The notes under the pieces were generated by a model, which saw only the letters and a program-made list of their open reading frames with translations, was not told the origin of the DNA and did no database searches. A DNA stretch of 64,000 nucleotides from Achromobacter kerstersii (GTDB lineage Bacteria > Pseudomonadota > Gammaproteobacteria > Burkholderiales > Burkholderiaceae_B). Location: the NCBI RefSeq assembly GCF_902859595.1, contig NZ_CADIJQ010000001.1, forward strand, positions 310,001-374,000, read 5' to 3'. Below, in pieces: positions 16,971 through 24,341 of the stretch (position 1 is its first letter; each line of letters opens with the position of its first letter). The translations under genes were made by a program, and so were the position numbers.

Positions 16971-17312
16971 TTACTTCTTCATGTCGTCCTTGCCCATGCC
17001 GTCCTTCGACATGGAATCCTTCTTCATCCCGTCGTGCGACATGCCATCCTTGGACATGCCGCTCTTGGACATTCCATCTTTCGACATCCCATCTTTCGAC
17101 ATACCGTCCTTGGCCATGCCGTCCTTCGCCATGCCATCCTTGGCCATCCCGTCCTTCGTCATTCCCCCCTTGGACATGCCGTCTTTCGACATGCTGTCTT
17201 TGGACATGGAATCCTTGGCCATATTGTCTTTGCCCATGGTGTCGGCGGCATGAGCGGCCACGGCGCCAAAGGCCAGGCACAGGGAAAAAGCGGCAGTGGT
17301 AAGAGTCTTCAT
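16971..17312 (-). CDS. Methionine-rich pentapeptide MXKDX repeat protein, exported
   Basis: The 113-residue protein has a signal peptide (residues 1-22, cleavage at AHA) and then almost nothing but 17 pentapeptides of the form M-x-K-D-x (for example MSKDG and MAKDG), ending in MKK. That places 18 methionines in a mature chain of about 91 residues, at every fifth position. The repeat matches the family named pentapeptide MXKDX repeat protein. A periplasmic methionine-rich peptide of Azospira works as a sacrificial scavenger of hypochlorite that is recycled by a YedY-type methionine sulfoxide reductase. Here the gene lies between msrB and a YedY-type gene, so the same role is likely. The 15-bp DNA repeat could change copy number by slippage. 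Confidence 0.9.
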   Translation of the reverse strand: MKTLTTAAFSLCLAFGAVAAHAADTMGKDNMAKDSMSKDSMSKDGMSKGGMTKDGMAKDGMAKDGMAKDGMSKDGMSKDGMSKSGMSKDGMSHDGMKKDSMSKDGMGKDDMKK

Positions 17313-17353
17313 GATGCGTTCCTTTGAGGGAGAGGGACTATTGGAATTTCCAC

Positions 17354-18145
17354 CTAGCTTCCGCCGAACCAGTTGTAGCCCTGGTCCTCCCAGTAACCGC
17401 CTGGGTAGGTGTTGGTGACAAAGATCGCCTGTATGTGCTTGGGATTTTTGTAGCCAAGCTTGGTAGGCATGCGCAGCTTCATGGGGAAGCCGTACTCGGG
17501 GGGCAAGGTCTTGCCGTCATAGGTCAGCGCCAGGATCGTCTGCGGGTGCAGCGCGGTCGGCATGTCGATGCTGGTGTAGTAGTCGTCAGCGCACTTGAAG
17601 CCCACGTACTTGGCCGTCAGGTCGGCGCCCACGCGTTTCAGGAACGTGGAGAAGGGCACGCCGCCCCATTTGCCGATGGCGCTCCAGCCTTCCACGCAGA
17701 TGTGGCGGGTGACCTGGTCGATCTGGGCCATGGCGCGCAGTTCCTCCAGGCGCCATTGGCGCTTGTCGGCGACCATGCCGGTCACTTCCAGCCTGAACGA
17801 TTCCTCGTCGACGTGGCGAACCTCGTCGATGCCGTAATAGGCATTGAATGGAAACGGCCGCGTGATCATGGATTCGGGATACGTCGGCGCAAGCTTGTTG
17901 GGGTCGAACAGCCAGCCCTGCACGCGGTCGTTAAAACGCGACACGGTGGACAGCGCTTTTTCGACGTTTTCGTCATCCGACAGCGAACACCCGGACAGCA
18001 TCGCCAGCCCGCCCAAGGTCAGGCTGTTGCGCAGGAAGGTGCGGCGCGAGGGTTGTTCAACCCGCTTGGCCAACAGGTTCTTGGCTTCTTTTAGGATGGC
18101 GCCGCCATCCAGGCCCAACAGCGACAAACGTCTTTTCTGGCTCAC
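17354..18145 (-). CDS. YedY/MsrP-like molybdopterin-dependent oxidoreductase, periplasmic
   Basis: The 263-residue protein starts at GTG (18145) with GGAG upstream. It carries a twin-arginine motif (SRRTFLRNS, residues 33-41) that leads into a lipobox-like LSGC (Cys53), so it may be a Tat-exported lipoprotein. The rest is a sulfite-oxidase-type molybdenum domain with the Mo-ligand cysteine at Cys150 (RHICVEGWSAIGKWGG). E. coli MsrP (YedY) reduces methionine sulfoxide in the periplasm with electrons from the membrane haem protein MsrQ. This protein is a shorter relative, of the YedY1 type I believe. Its cytochrome b partner is encoded ten bases upstream and the methionine-rich protein 41 bases downstream. 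Confidence 0.85.
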   Translation of the reverse strand: MSQKRRLSLLGLDGGAILKEAKNLLAKRVEQPSRRTFLRNSLTLGGLAMLSGCSLSDDENVEKALSTVSRFNDRVQGWLFDPNKLAPTYPESMITRPFPFNAYYGIDEVRHVDEESFRLEVTGMVADKRQWRLEELRAMAQIDQVTRHICVEGWSAIGKWGGVPFSTFLKRVGADLTAKYVGFKCADDYYTSIDMPTALHPQTILALTYDGKTLPPEYGFPMKLRMPTKLGYKNPKHIQAIFVTNTYPGGYWEDQGYNWFGGS

Positions 18146-18155
18146 GTCAGGCTCC

Positions 18156-18788
18156 TTATTTGCCGCGGATCATTGCGATCAGGCTGCGGGGCACCAGCGC
18201 CACCATCACCAGGTGCACGGCCACGAAAGCCACCAGCAGCGCCATCGCAAAGAAGTGGATGCGGCGTGCAAATTCATAGCCGCCCAAGAGCTCGCGCAGC
18301 AGGTCGAATTGCACCGACTTCCACAGCACCAGGCCGGACAGCACCAGCACCACGATGTCGACGATGACAAACAGGTAGGCCAATTTCTGCACCTGGTTGT
18401 AATGGCGCAGGTCGTTGTGCGAGAGCTTGCCGTGCAGCGCCGCGCCCAGGTCGGCGGCGACGCCACGGGGGCTGACGGGGAAGAACTTGCGGAACAGCCG
18501 GCCGGTGCCTACGTTCAAGGCCAGGTACAGCAGGCCGTTGGCGAACAGCAGCCACATGCCGGCAAAGTGCCATTGCAGCGCGCCGCCCAGCCAGCCGCCC
18601 AGCGTGATGTCTTTGGGAAACACGAAGTTGAAGAAGGGGGCGGCGTTATAAATACGCCAGCCGCTCATCACCATGATCACGACGGCCAGCGCGTTGATCC
18701 AATGCATCACCCGCAACCAGCCGGGGTGAATGACGCCGGCGGCGCGCGGGGCGGCCGGGGTATCGGGGGTTGCGGGGCTTGCCATCAT
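18156..18788 (-). CDS. Cytochrome b561-type membrane electron donor for the molybdoenzyme
   Basis: The start at 18788 is preceded by GGAGA at seven bases, and the longer open frame to 18905 would cross the divergent promoter region. The 210-residue product has four membrane helices (about residues 25-45, 68-88, 127-148 and 170-192) with haem-ligand candidates in HPGWLRVMHW, WHFAGMWL and RRIHFFAMALL. It belongs to the cytochrome b/b6 (b561, Ni/Fe-hydrogenase-type) group. It should pass quinol electrons to the YedY-like protein encoded next, the role MsrQ/YedZ has in E. coli, although its sequence is of a different cytochrome type. It is the first gene of the msr operon. Confidence 0.82.
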   Translation of the reverse strand: MMASPATPDTPAAPRAAGVIHPGWLRVMHWINALAVVIMVMSGWRIYNAAPFFNFVFPKDITLGGWLGGALQWHFAGMWLLFANGLLYLALNVGTGRLFRKFFPVSPRGVAADLGAALHGKLSHNDLRHYNQVQKLAYLFVIVDIVVLVLSGLVLWKSVQFDLLRELLGGYEFARRIHFFAMALLVAFVAVHLVMVALVPRSLIAMIRGK

Positions 18789-18937
18789 GGCGGGTCTCCG
18801 GGGGGCGTTTACTTGTTGGAGCCATTCTTCCCCGGGGCCGATATCCAAGTCCTCACGCAAACTTAAAATAATTGTGATAACTCCACCGCCCCGTATTGGC
18901 GACAATGGCGGTACTGAACTGGCCCGAGCTCCCCCCC
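18789..18937. promoter_or_regulatory. Shared divergent control region of the msr operon and the two-component system
   Basis: These 149 bases separate the cytochrome b start from the response regulator start. The part 18855-18881 is clearly AT-rich (ACTTAAAATAATTGTGATAA) within GC-rich surroundings and is the natural place for the two promoters and for response-regulator sites. I cannot define hexamers with confidence. Confidence 0.5.
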
Positions 18938-19666
18938 ATGGATACGCCCCGACGCGTGCTGATTGTTGAAGACGATGCCCACATTGCCGAATTGCTGCGC
19001 TTGCACTTGCGCGACGAAGGCTATGCGGTGGAACACGCCGCCGATGGCAACGAAGGCATGCGGCGGCTGGAAGAGGGCAGCTGGGACGCGCTGGTGCTCG
19101 ACCTGATGCTGCCCGGCATCGATGGCCTGGAAATCTGCAAACGCGCCCGCGCCATGGCGCGCTACACGCCCATCATCATCACCAGCGCCCGGTCCAGCGA
19201 GGTGCATCGCATACTGGGGCTGGAGCTGGGCGCGGACGATTACCTGGCCAAACCGTTTTCCATGCTGGAGCTGGTGGCGCGTGTGCGGGCGCTGCTGCGC
19301 CGCAGCGACGCCGTGGAGCGCAACGCGCGCATCGACGCCGGCAGCCTGGCGGTGCATGGCGTGTCCATTGACCCCATCGCGCGCACGGTTGACATCGATG
19401 ACCGCCGGCTGGACCTGACGCCGCGCGAGTTTGATCTGCTGCATTTCTTTGCGCGCCATCCCGACAAGGTGTTCTCGCGCATGGATTTGCTGAATCATGT
19501 GTGGGGCTATCAGCACGAAGGCTATGAGCACACCGTCAACACCCACATCAATCGGCTGCGCACGAAGATCGAAGCCGACCCGTCCAACCCGCAGCGCATC
19601 CTGACCGTTTGGGGCAGGGGCTACAAGTTTGCGGCGGACCCGGGCGGCGCGGGAGCCGCAACATGA
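18938..19666 (+). CDS. OmpR-family two-component response regulator
   Basis: The start at 18938 gives the usual beginning MDTPRRVLIVEDDAHIAELL. In-frame starts at 18905 and 18896 are possible but would add residues without homology. The 242-residue protein has a receiver domain with the acidic pair after the first strand, the phosphorylated Asp55 (LVLDLMLPG) and the conserved lysine in YLAKPFSMLEL. An OmpR winged helix follows (LDLTPREFDLLHFFARHPDKV, RTKIEADPSNPQRILTVWGRGYKF). It is divergent from the msr operon and coupled to the kinase gene. By position it is likely to control the msr genes, as HprR controls msrPQ in E. coli. Confidence 0.93.
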   Translation: MDTPRRVLIVEDDAHIAELLRLHLRDEGYAVEHAADGNEGMRRLEEGSWDALVLDLMLPGIDGLEICKRARAMARYTPIIITSARSSEVHRILGLELGADDYLAKPFSMLELVARVRALLRRSDAVERNARIDAGSLAVHGVSIDPIARTVDIDDRRLDLTPREFDLLHFFARHPDKVFSRMDLLNHVWGYQHEGYEHTVNTHINRLRTKIEADPSNPQRILTVWGRGYKFAADPGGAGAAT

Positions 19667-21135
19667 AACGCACAACATTGACCCAACGCTTGTCGGCAGT
19701 GTTCGCGCTGCTGTTGCTGGCGTGCTGCGGCGCGTCGGCATGGTTGCAGATCGCCGCCAATTCGCGCTACGAACAAGAGGTGGTGCAGCGCTTGTCCAGC
19801 GGGCTGGCGCAGCACATTGCCGGCACCACCGAATTGATGGATGCCAACGGCTGGAAACCGGATGCCGTGCGCTCGCTGTTCGACATGCTGATGGCGGTGA
19901 ACCCGGCGGTTGAGGTGTACCTGTTGTCCAACGATGGCCGAATCGTTGGCGACGCCGCGCCGGCCGGCCAGATCAAGCGCGATCGTGTCGATCTGGCGCC
20001 CATCAAACAGCTGTTGTCAGGCGGCATGCTGCCGATTGTGGGCGATGACCCGCGCAACGTGGACGCGCAAAAGGTCTTCAGCGCCGCACCGGTGCGCGTG
20101 GGCGGGCAGGACAAGGGCTATGTCTATGTGGTGCTGCAAGGCCAGGCGCACGACGCGTTGGCGATGGCGGTATCGCGCAGTTCCGTGTTGCGCACCACGC
20201 TGTGGTCGATTGCGCTGGTGGCCTTGTTGGGGTTGGTGGCGGGCTTGACCGCGTTTGCGCTGATCACGCGGCCGTTGCGCGGGCTGACGCGGGCGGTCAA
20301 GGCGTTTGATGGCGATGACGGCCAGGCGCTGGCGGCGTTGGAGCAACCGGGTGATGCGCAAGATAACAGCGGCGATGAAATCTCGTTGCTGCGGCGTAGC
20401 TTTGTTCAGATGGGCCGGCGCATTTCAGATCAATGGCGTGAACTGACGCGGCAAGATCAGCAGCGGCGCGATCTGGTCGCCAATATCTCGCATGACCTGC
20501 GCACACCGCTGACGTCTTTGCACGGCTATCTGGAAACGCTGCGGCTGAAAGACGAGACGCTGGACGCAGGCGAACGCCGCCGGTATCTGGACATCGCGCT
20601 GGCGCAAAGCCGCAAGGTGGGCCGGCTGGCGCAGGAATTGTTTGAGCTGGCGCGGCTGGAATCGGGGCTGGTGCGGCTGGAGCCCGAGACGTTTTCATTG
20701 CCGGAATTGGTGCAGGACGTGTTTCAAAAATTCGAGCTGGCGGCCGAAGCGCGTCAGCAGCATCTGACCACCGATATCCCGCAGGCCCTGCCGCTGGTGC
20801 GCGCGGACTTAGGGCTGATCGAACGGGTGCTGACGAATCTGTTGGACAACGCCATCCGGCATAGTCCGCCGGGCGGCCGGATCGAATTGCAGCTGGGCGT
20901 GGCGCAGAACCGCGTGCAGGTGCAGGTCAGTGATTCCGGCACGGGTATTCCGCCGGAATTGCGTAGCGGCCTGTTCACGCGTGCGTCGGCGCTGAACCGG
21001 GGGCCGCGCGATGGCGGCGGCTTGGGGCTGGTGATTGTGCAGCGTATTTTGCAGCTGCATCAAAGCGAGATCCGGCTGGTGGAACGCCCCGAACCCGGCG
21101 CCGTGTTCCAGTTTGATCTGTCGGCGGCGCGGTAG
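19663..21135 (+). CDS. Sensor histidine kinase partner of the response regulator
   Basis: The start at 19663 overlaps the regulator stop (ATGA at 19663-19666). The 490-residue protein has a membrane helix at about 10-30, a periplasmic sensor loop of about 145 residues, a second helix at about 178-202, a HAMP segment, the phosphoacceptor His277 (ANISHDLRTPL), and an ATPase domain with the N box (LTNLLDNAIRHSP), G1 (VSDSGTGIPPE) and G2 (GGGLGLVIVQRI). The signal is unknown. The divergent methionine sulfoxide repair operon suggests it senses oxidant damage in the periplasm. The sensor loop has no cysteine pair that would suggest a simple thiol switch, though it contains several methionines. Confidence 0.93.
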   Translation: MKRTTLTQRLSAVFALLLLACCGASAWLQIAANSRYEQEVVQRLSSGLAQHIAGTTELMDANGWKPDAVRSLFDMLMAVNPAVEVYLLSNDGRIVGDAAPAGQIKRDRVDLAPIKQLLSGGMLPIVGDDPRNVDAQKVFSAAPVRVGGQDKGYVYVVLQGQAHDALAMAVSRSSVLRTTLWSIALVALLGLVAGLTAFALITRPLRGLTRAVKAFDGDDGQALAALEQPGDAQDNSGDEISLLRRSFVQMGRRISDQWRELTRQDQQRRDLVANISHDLRTPLTSLHGYLETLRLKDETLDAGERRRYLDIALAQSRKVGRLAQELFELARLESGLVRLEPETFSLPELVQDVFQKFELAAEARQQHLTTDIPQALPLVRADLGLIERVLTNLLDNAIRHSPPGGRIELQLGVAQNRVQVQVSDSGTGIPPELRSGLFTRASALNRGPRDGGGLGLVIVQRILQLHQSEIRLVERPEPGAVFQFDLSAAR

Positions 21136-21199
21136 GGCGGGGCGGTCGAGTCTTGCGGTGCCTTCCGGTGGTTGTTTCGGCGCTGTTGCTAATCGGCCA

Positions 21200-22357
21200 T
21201 CACGCCGTGGCGGGCATCTGCCCGTGCAGCAGATAGTCCATCAGTTCACGCACCGAACGCATCGCGTGGCCAAACGGCAGTTTCGACGCGCCGCGGAAGA
21301 ACAGGCCGCGGCTGACTTCGCCACGCAGGGCGGCGGCCAGCTTCAAGTCGATGCAGAATTGGCCGAAGCGTGACAGGCCATCGCGCAACCCGCATTGCGT
21401 CAGGCAGTCCATGCGCTGGCTGCAACGCCGGGGATCGCAGCGCGTGCCGGCTTGCAGGGTCTTTTCCTGGCGCAGATAGCGCGTGAGCCACGGCGTGGCC
21501 ACGGCGCGTGCCGGCAGTCCTGCCACGCTGGTGAATTCCGCCAGCTCGGCCGGGTCGGCATCGATCAAGACGCGCTTGAAATTCTCGTGCGCATCGCCTT
21601 CATGCGTGACGGCAAAGGCGGTGCCCACTTGCACGCCGTCGGCGCCGTTGGCCAGCCAATGGCGCACCTGATCATGGCTGCCGACACCACCCGCCACGAT
21701 CAGGCGAGGCGCGTCCTGGCCCAGTTGCAGCTCGTTGAACAAGGCATGGCATTCGGCCAGCACGCGCTGGAAATCGAAGCGTTCGTCGTGGATGTCATCC
21801 AGCCGCGCCGCGCCCAGATGGCCGCCCGCATAGCCGGGGTGCTCAATGACCACGGCATCGGCCAGACGGCCTTTTTTCATCCATTTCTTCAGCACGACGG
21901 CCACGCCGCGCGCTTCCGACAGAATCGGCACCAGCGCCACCTTCGGAAAATCCGCCGTCATTTCAGGCAGATCCATCGGCAAGCCCGCACCCATCACGAT
22001 GGCCTGCGCGCCGCTTTCGCAGGCCTGGCGCACCAGCGCGGGGTGCCCGCGCACGGCCTTCATGACGTTCACGGCGACTAGACCCCGGCCTTGCGCCGTG
22101 TCCAGCGCGGCGCGGACTTCGCGGTCCAGGGCTTCCAGGTTGACGCGGTCGATCAGATCGCGGTCATTGCATTTGTCGGTTTGCTCAAGCAAATCGGGGT
22201 GGTGATGGCGCAAATCGATGCTGGCGATGGTGCCCACCGCGTTCTGGCTGGCGACCGCGCCGGCCAGACGATGAGCGGAAACGCCAACGCCCATGCCACC
22301 CTGAACAATGGGCAGCAAGTCGCGTCCGGCGAGTTTGAGTGATTTGAACCACGTCAT
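21200..22357 (-). CDS. Nitronate monooxygenase family flavoprotein
   Basis: The 385-residue protein is a TIM-barrel of the 2-nitropropane dioxygenase type. Family features are LPIVQGGMGVGVSAHRLAGAVA at the start, NVMKAVRGHPALVRQACESGAQAIVMGAG, IEHPGYAGGHLG with the glycine-rich flavin phosphate site, and RLIVAGGVGSHDQVRHWLANGADGVQVGTAF. These enzymes oxidise alkyl nitronates with FMN and oxygen. A C-terminal extension of about 70 residues has a run of four cysteines (TRCDPRRCSQRMDCLTQCG), seen in one subgroup of the family. The IclR gene lies 99 bases upstream on the same strand, but a link in function is not evident. Confidence 0.85.
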   Translation of the reverse strand: MTWFKSLKLAGRDLLPIVQGGMGVGVSAHRLAGAVASQNAVGTIASIDLRHHHPDLLEQTDKCNDRDLIDRVNLEALDREVRAALDTAQGRGLVAVNVMKAVRGHPALVRQACESGAQAIVMGAGLPMDLPEMTADFPKVALVPILSEARGVAVVLKKWMKKGRLADAVVIEHPGYAGGHLGAARLDDIHDERFDFQRVLAECHALFNELQLGQDAPRLIVAGGVGSHDQVRHWLANGADGVQVGTAFAVTHEGDAHENFKRVLIDADPAELAEFTSVAGLPARAVATPWLTRYLRQEKTLQAGTRCDPRRCSQRMDCLTQCGLRDGLSRFGQFCIDLKLAAALRGEVSRGLFFRGASKLPFGHAMRSVRELMDYLLHGQMPATA

Positions 22358-22456
22358 GATGAGTCTTTCCTCTGGTCAAGTGGACAGAGGCTAGAGCAAG
22401 GGGTGACGGGTCGCCTTGCGCAGGATCAAGCGGGGGGCAAAGGCGCGGCGTAGTGT

Positions 22457-23185
22457 TCAGCCCACCCGGCCGGTCAGGCGCCGCGCGGCGTTCAGCACGT
22501 GGCTCAGGTGGTCGGGGTTGTAGCGGTGCGCGGGCGCGGTCAGCGTCACGGCCGCCGCGATGCCGCCCGACAGCAGGAACACGGGCGCCGAGATACCCGC
22601 TACTTCGTTCAGCCGGTCTCCCATGGCGGCAAAGTAGCCGTCGTGGCGGATGCGCGTGTAAAGCGCCTGCTCGGGGCCGGGCGCATTGCCCAGGATGTCG
22701 TCATAGGCCGTCAGCACGCGTCCGCCGCTGCCGCGTTCCAAGGGCAGCAGGTCGCCCGCGCGGATGTGGTCGCGCACCGGGTGCGGGGAATCGACGCGGT
22801 ACAGGCACAGGCGCGCGTCGCCTTGGCGCACGTGATACGCCGCGCTTTCGCCTGTGGCCGCGACCAATTCGCGCAGCACCGGCACGACGATGTGCTCCAA
22901 CGAAAACGACGCCGAGTAGATGCCGTGCAGGCGGGCGACTTCGGGGCCGAGCGCATAGCGGCCGTCGTCCAGGCGCTGAATCCATTGCGCGTGTTCCAGC
23001 GATGCCAGCAGACGCAACACGGTGCTTTTGTACAGCCGCGTGCGTTCGGCCAGTTCACCCAAGGACAACGTGCGGTCGGTGGGGGTGAAGACGGCCATCA
23101 GGCTCAAGGCGCGGTCAACGGCCGCCACGCCGCCTTGGGCGGCATCGGCATCGGCAACGGATTCGGTGGCGGCTTTACGCGGCAT
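22457..23185 (-). CDS. IclR-family transcriptional regulator
   Basis: The 242-residue protein has an IclR helix-turn-helix near residues 22-75 (AVDRALSLMAVF, then LSLGELAERTRLYKSTVLRL) and a C-terminal effector domain with ESAAYHVRQGDARLCLYRVDS and LERGSGGRVLTAY. It is divergent from the HMG-CoA lyase operon across 178 bases that contain a strong promoter and a 37-bp palindrome on the lyase side. IclR proteins often control such neighbouring catabolic operons, so it is likely the regulator of mvaB, the CoA-transferase and the Bug protein. Confidence 0.9.
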   Translation of the reverse strand: MPRKAATESVADADAAQGGVAAVDRALSLMAVFTPTDRTLSLGELAERTRLYKSTVLRLLASLEHAQWIQRLDDGRYALGPEVARLHGIYSASFSLEHIVVPVLRELVAATGESAAYHVRQGDARLCLYRVDSPHPVRDHIRAGDLLPLERGSGGRVLTAYDDILGNAPGPEQALYTRIRHDGYFAAMGDRLNEVAGISAPVFLLSGGIAAAVTLTAPAHRYNPDHLSHVLNAARRLTGRVG

Positions 23186-23280
23186 AGGGTTCCTTGAATT
23201 GTGGCGGCAGGTTCCATCCTTCAGAACGGCTGCGCGACATTGTAGGCAAACGCGGCGCCATCACTCCCGCTAAATCGCGC

Positions 23281-23310
23281 TTGACAGCAATTTTTGGTTT
23301 GTCGTTTAAT
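23281..23310 (+). promoter_or_regulatory. Sigma-70-like promoter of the HMG-CoA lyase operon
   Basis: A perfect -35 box TTGACA (23281-23286) is followed after 18 bases by TTTAAT (23305-23310), five of six to the -10 consensus. The operon start codon is at 23364. The palindrome at 23309-23345 begins inside the -10 box. Confidence 0.7.
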
Positions 23311-23345
23311 TCTATTAGAAAGAACATCGTTCTATAAGATAGAAT
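23309..23345. promoter_or_regulatory. 37-bp two-tier palindrome, probable IclR operator
   Basis: The outer arms ATTCTAT (23309-23315) and ATAGAAT (23339-23345) and the inner arms AGAAC (23321-23325) and GTTCT (23329-23333) are perfect inverted repeats that share one centre at 23327. The palindrome overlaps the end of the -10 box and the expected transcription start, the position of a repressor site. Confidence 0.65.
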
Positions 23346-23363
23346 TTAACGGAGACTCACGCC

Positions 23364-24302
23364 ATGGCGAATTCCGCCGCAAGCGACACCGATGTCCTGA
23401 TCAGTGAAGTCGGCCCGCGCGACGGGCTGCAATCGGTGAAGGCCACGATGCCCACCGCTGACAAGTTCCGCTGGATCGATGCGCTGGCCGCCGCCGGCGT
23501 GCGCGAAATTGAAGTGGCGTCGTTTGTGCCGGCGCGCTTGCTGCCGCAAATGGCCGACGCGGCTGAAGTTGTGGCCTATGCCGCGCGCATTCCGGGTGTG
23601 ACGGTGATGGCGCTGGTGCCCAATCTTCGTGGCGCCGAGGCCGCGCTGCGGGCCGGCGTGCACAAGCTGACGATGCCCGTCTCGGCCAGCCGCGCGCATT
23701 CGCTGGCCAACGTGAGGAAAACCCCGGAAGACATGGTGGACACCGTGCGCGCCATTGCCGCGCTGCGGGACGACATCGCGCCCGGCGTAAAGCTTGAGGC
23801 CGGCATTTCCACTGCCTTCGGCTGCACGCTGCAAGGTTTGGTGCCGGAAGACGAGGTGATTCGGCTGGCGGTGATGTGCGTGGAAGCGGGCGCCGATGAA
23901 TCAGGCTTGTCGGACACCGTCGGCCATGCCAACCCGGCGCAGGTGCGCCGGCTGTTCCGGCGCTTGCGCGGTGAAATCGGGTCGAAGGCGGGCGCCGCGC
24001 ACATGCACAACACGCGCGGGCTGGGCCTGGCCAATTGCCTGGCCGCCTGGGACGAAGGGGTGCGCACGTTCGACAGTTCGCTGGGTGGTTTGGGCGGCTG
24101 CCCCTACGCGCCAGGCGCGTCCGGCAATGTCGTCACCGAAGACCTCGTCTTCATGTTCGAGGCCATGGGCGTGCGCACCGGCATCGACCTGGAAAAAATC
24201 ATCGCGGCGCGTCAGCCGCTGGCCGCCGGCCTGCCCGGCGAGCCGCTCTACGGCATGACGCCCGACGCCGGCTTGCCTCTGGGCTTTGTCCAGGCGCGCT
24301 AG
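23364..24302 (+). CDS. mvaB: Hydroxymethylglutaryl-CoA lyase
   Basis: The 312-residue protein is a TIM-barrel of the HMGL family. It shows the metal-binding start SEVGPRDGLQ (Asp and Arg of the active site), VASFVPARLLPQMADA, and the signature GLGGCPYAPGASGNVVTED containing the reactive cysteine of the flexible loop, plus the histidine pair in AHMHNTRG. It cleaves HMG-CoA to acetyl-CoA and acetoacetate. The close neighbours (family III CoA-transferase, HMG-CoA reductase) support HMG-CoA as substrate. AACGGAG lies upstream of the ATG. It leads the three-gene operon that ends at 26530. Confidence 0.9.
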   Translation: MANSAASDTDVLISEVGPRDGLQSVKATMPTADKFRWIDALAAAGVREIEVASFVPARLLPQMADAAEVVAYAARIPGVTVMALVPNLRGAEAALRAGVHKLTMPVSASRAHSLANVRKTPEDMVDTVRAIAALRDDIAPGVKLEAGISTAFGCTLQGLVPEDEVIRLAVMCVEAGADESGLSDTVGHANPAQVRRLFRRLRGEIGSKAGAAHMHNTRGLGLANCLAAWDEGVRTFDSSLGGLGGCPYAPGASGNVVTEDLVFMFEAMGVRTGIDLEKIIAARQPLAAGLPGEPLYGMTPDAGLPLGFVQAR

Positions 24303-24341
24303 CGGCATCCGCTTACCCCTCGCAATCAAGGTGCATTACCC

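Noticed and set aside
16974..17240. Regular 15-bp repeat as a CRISPR array
   Set aside because: The repeats are adjacent without spacers and encode in-frame pentapeptides behind a signal peptide.
16876..17280. Upstream extension of MsrB giving a 301-residue protein
   Set aside because: The added part is the repeat gene read in another frame, and the MsrB start at 16875 opens a proper export signal.
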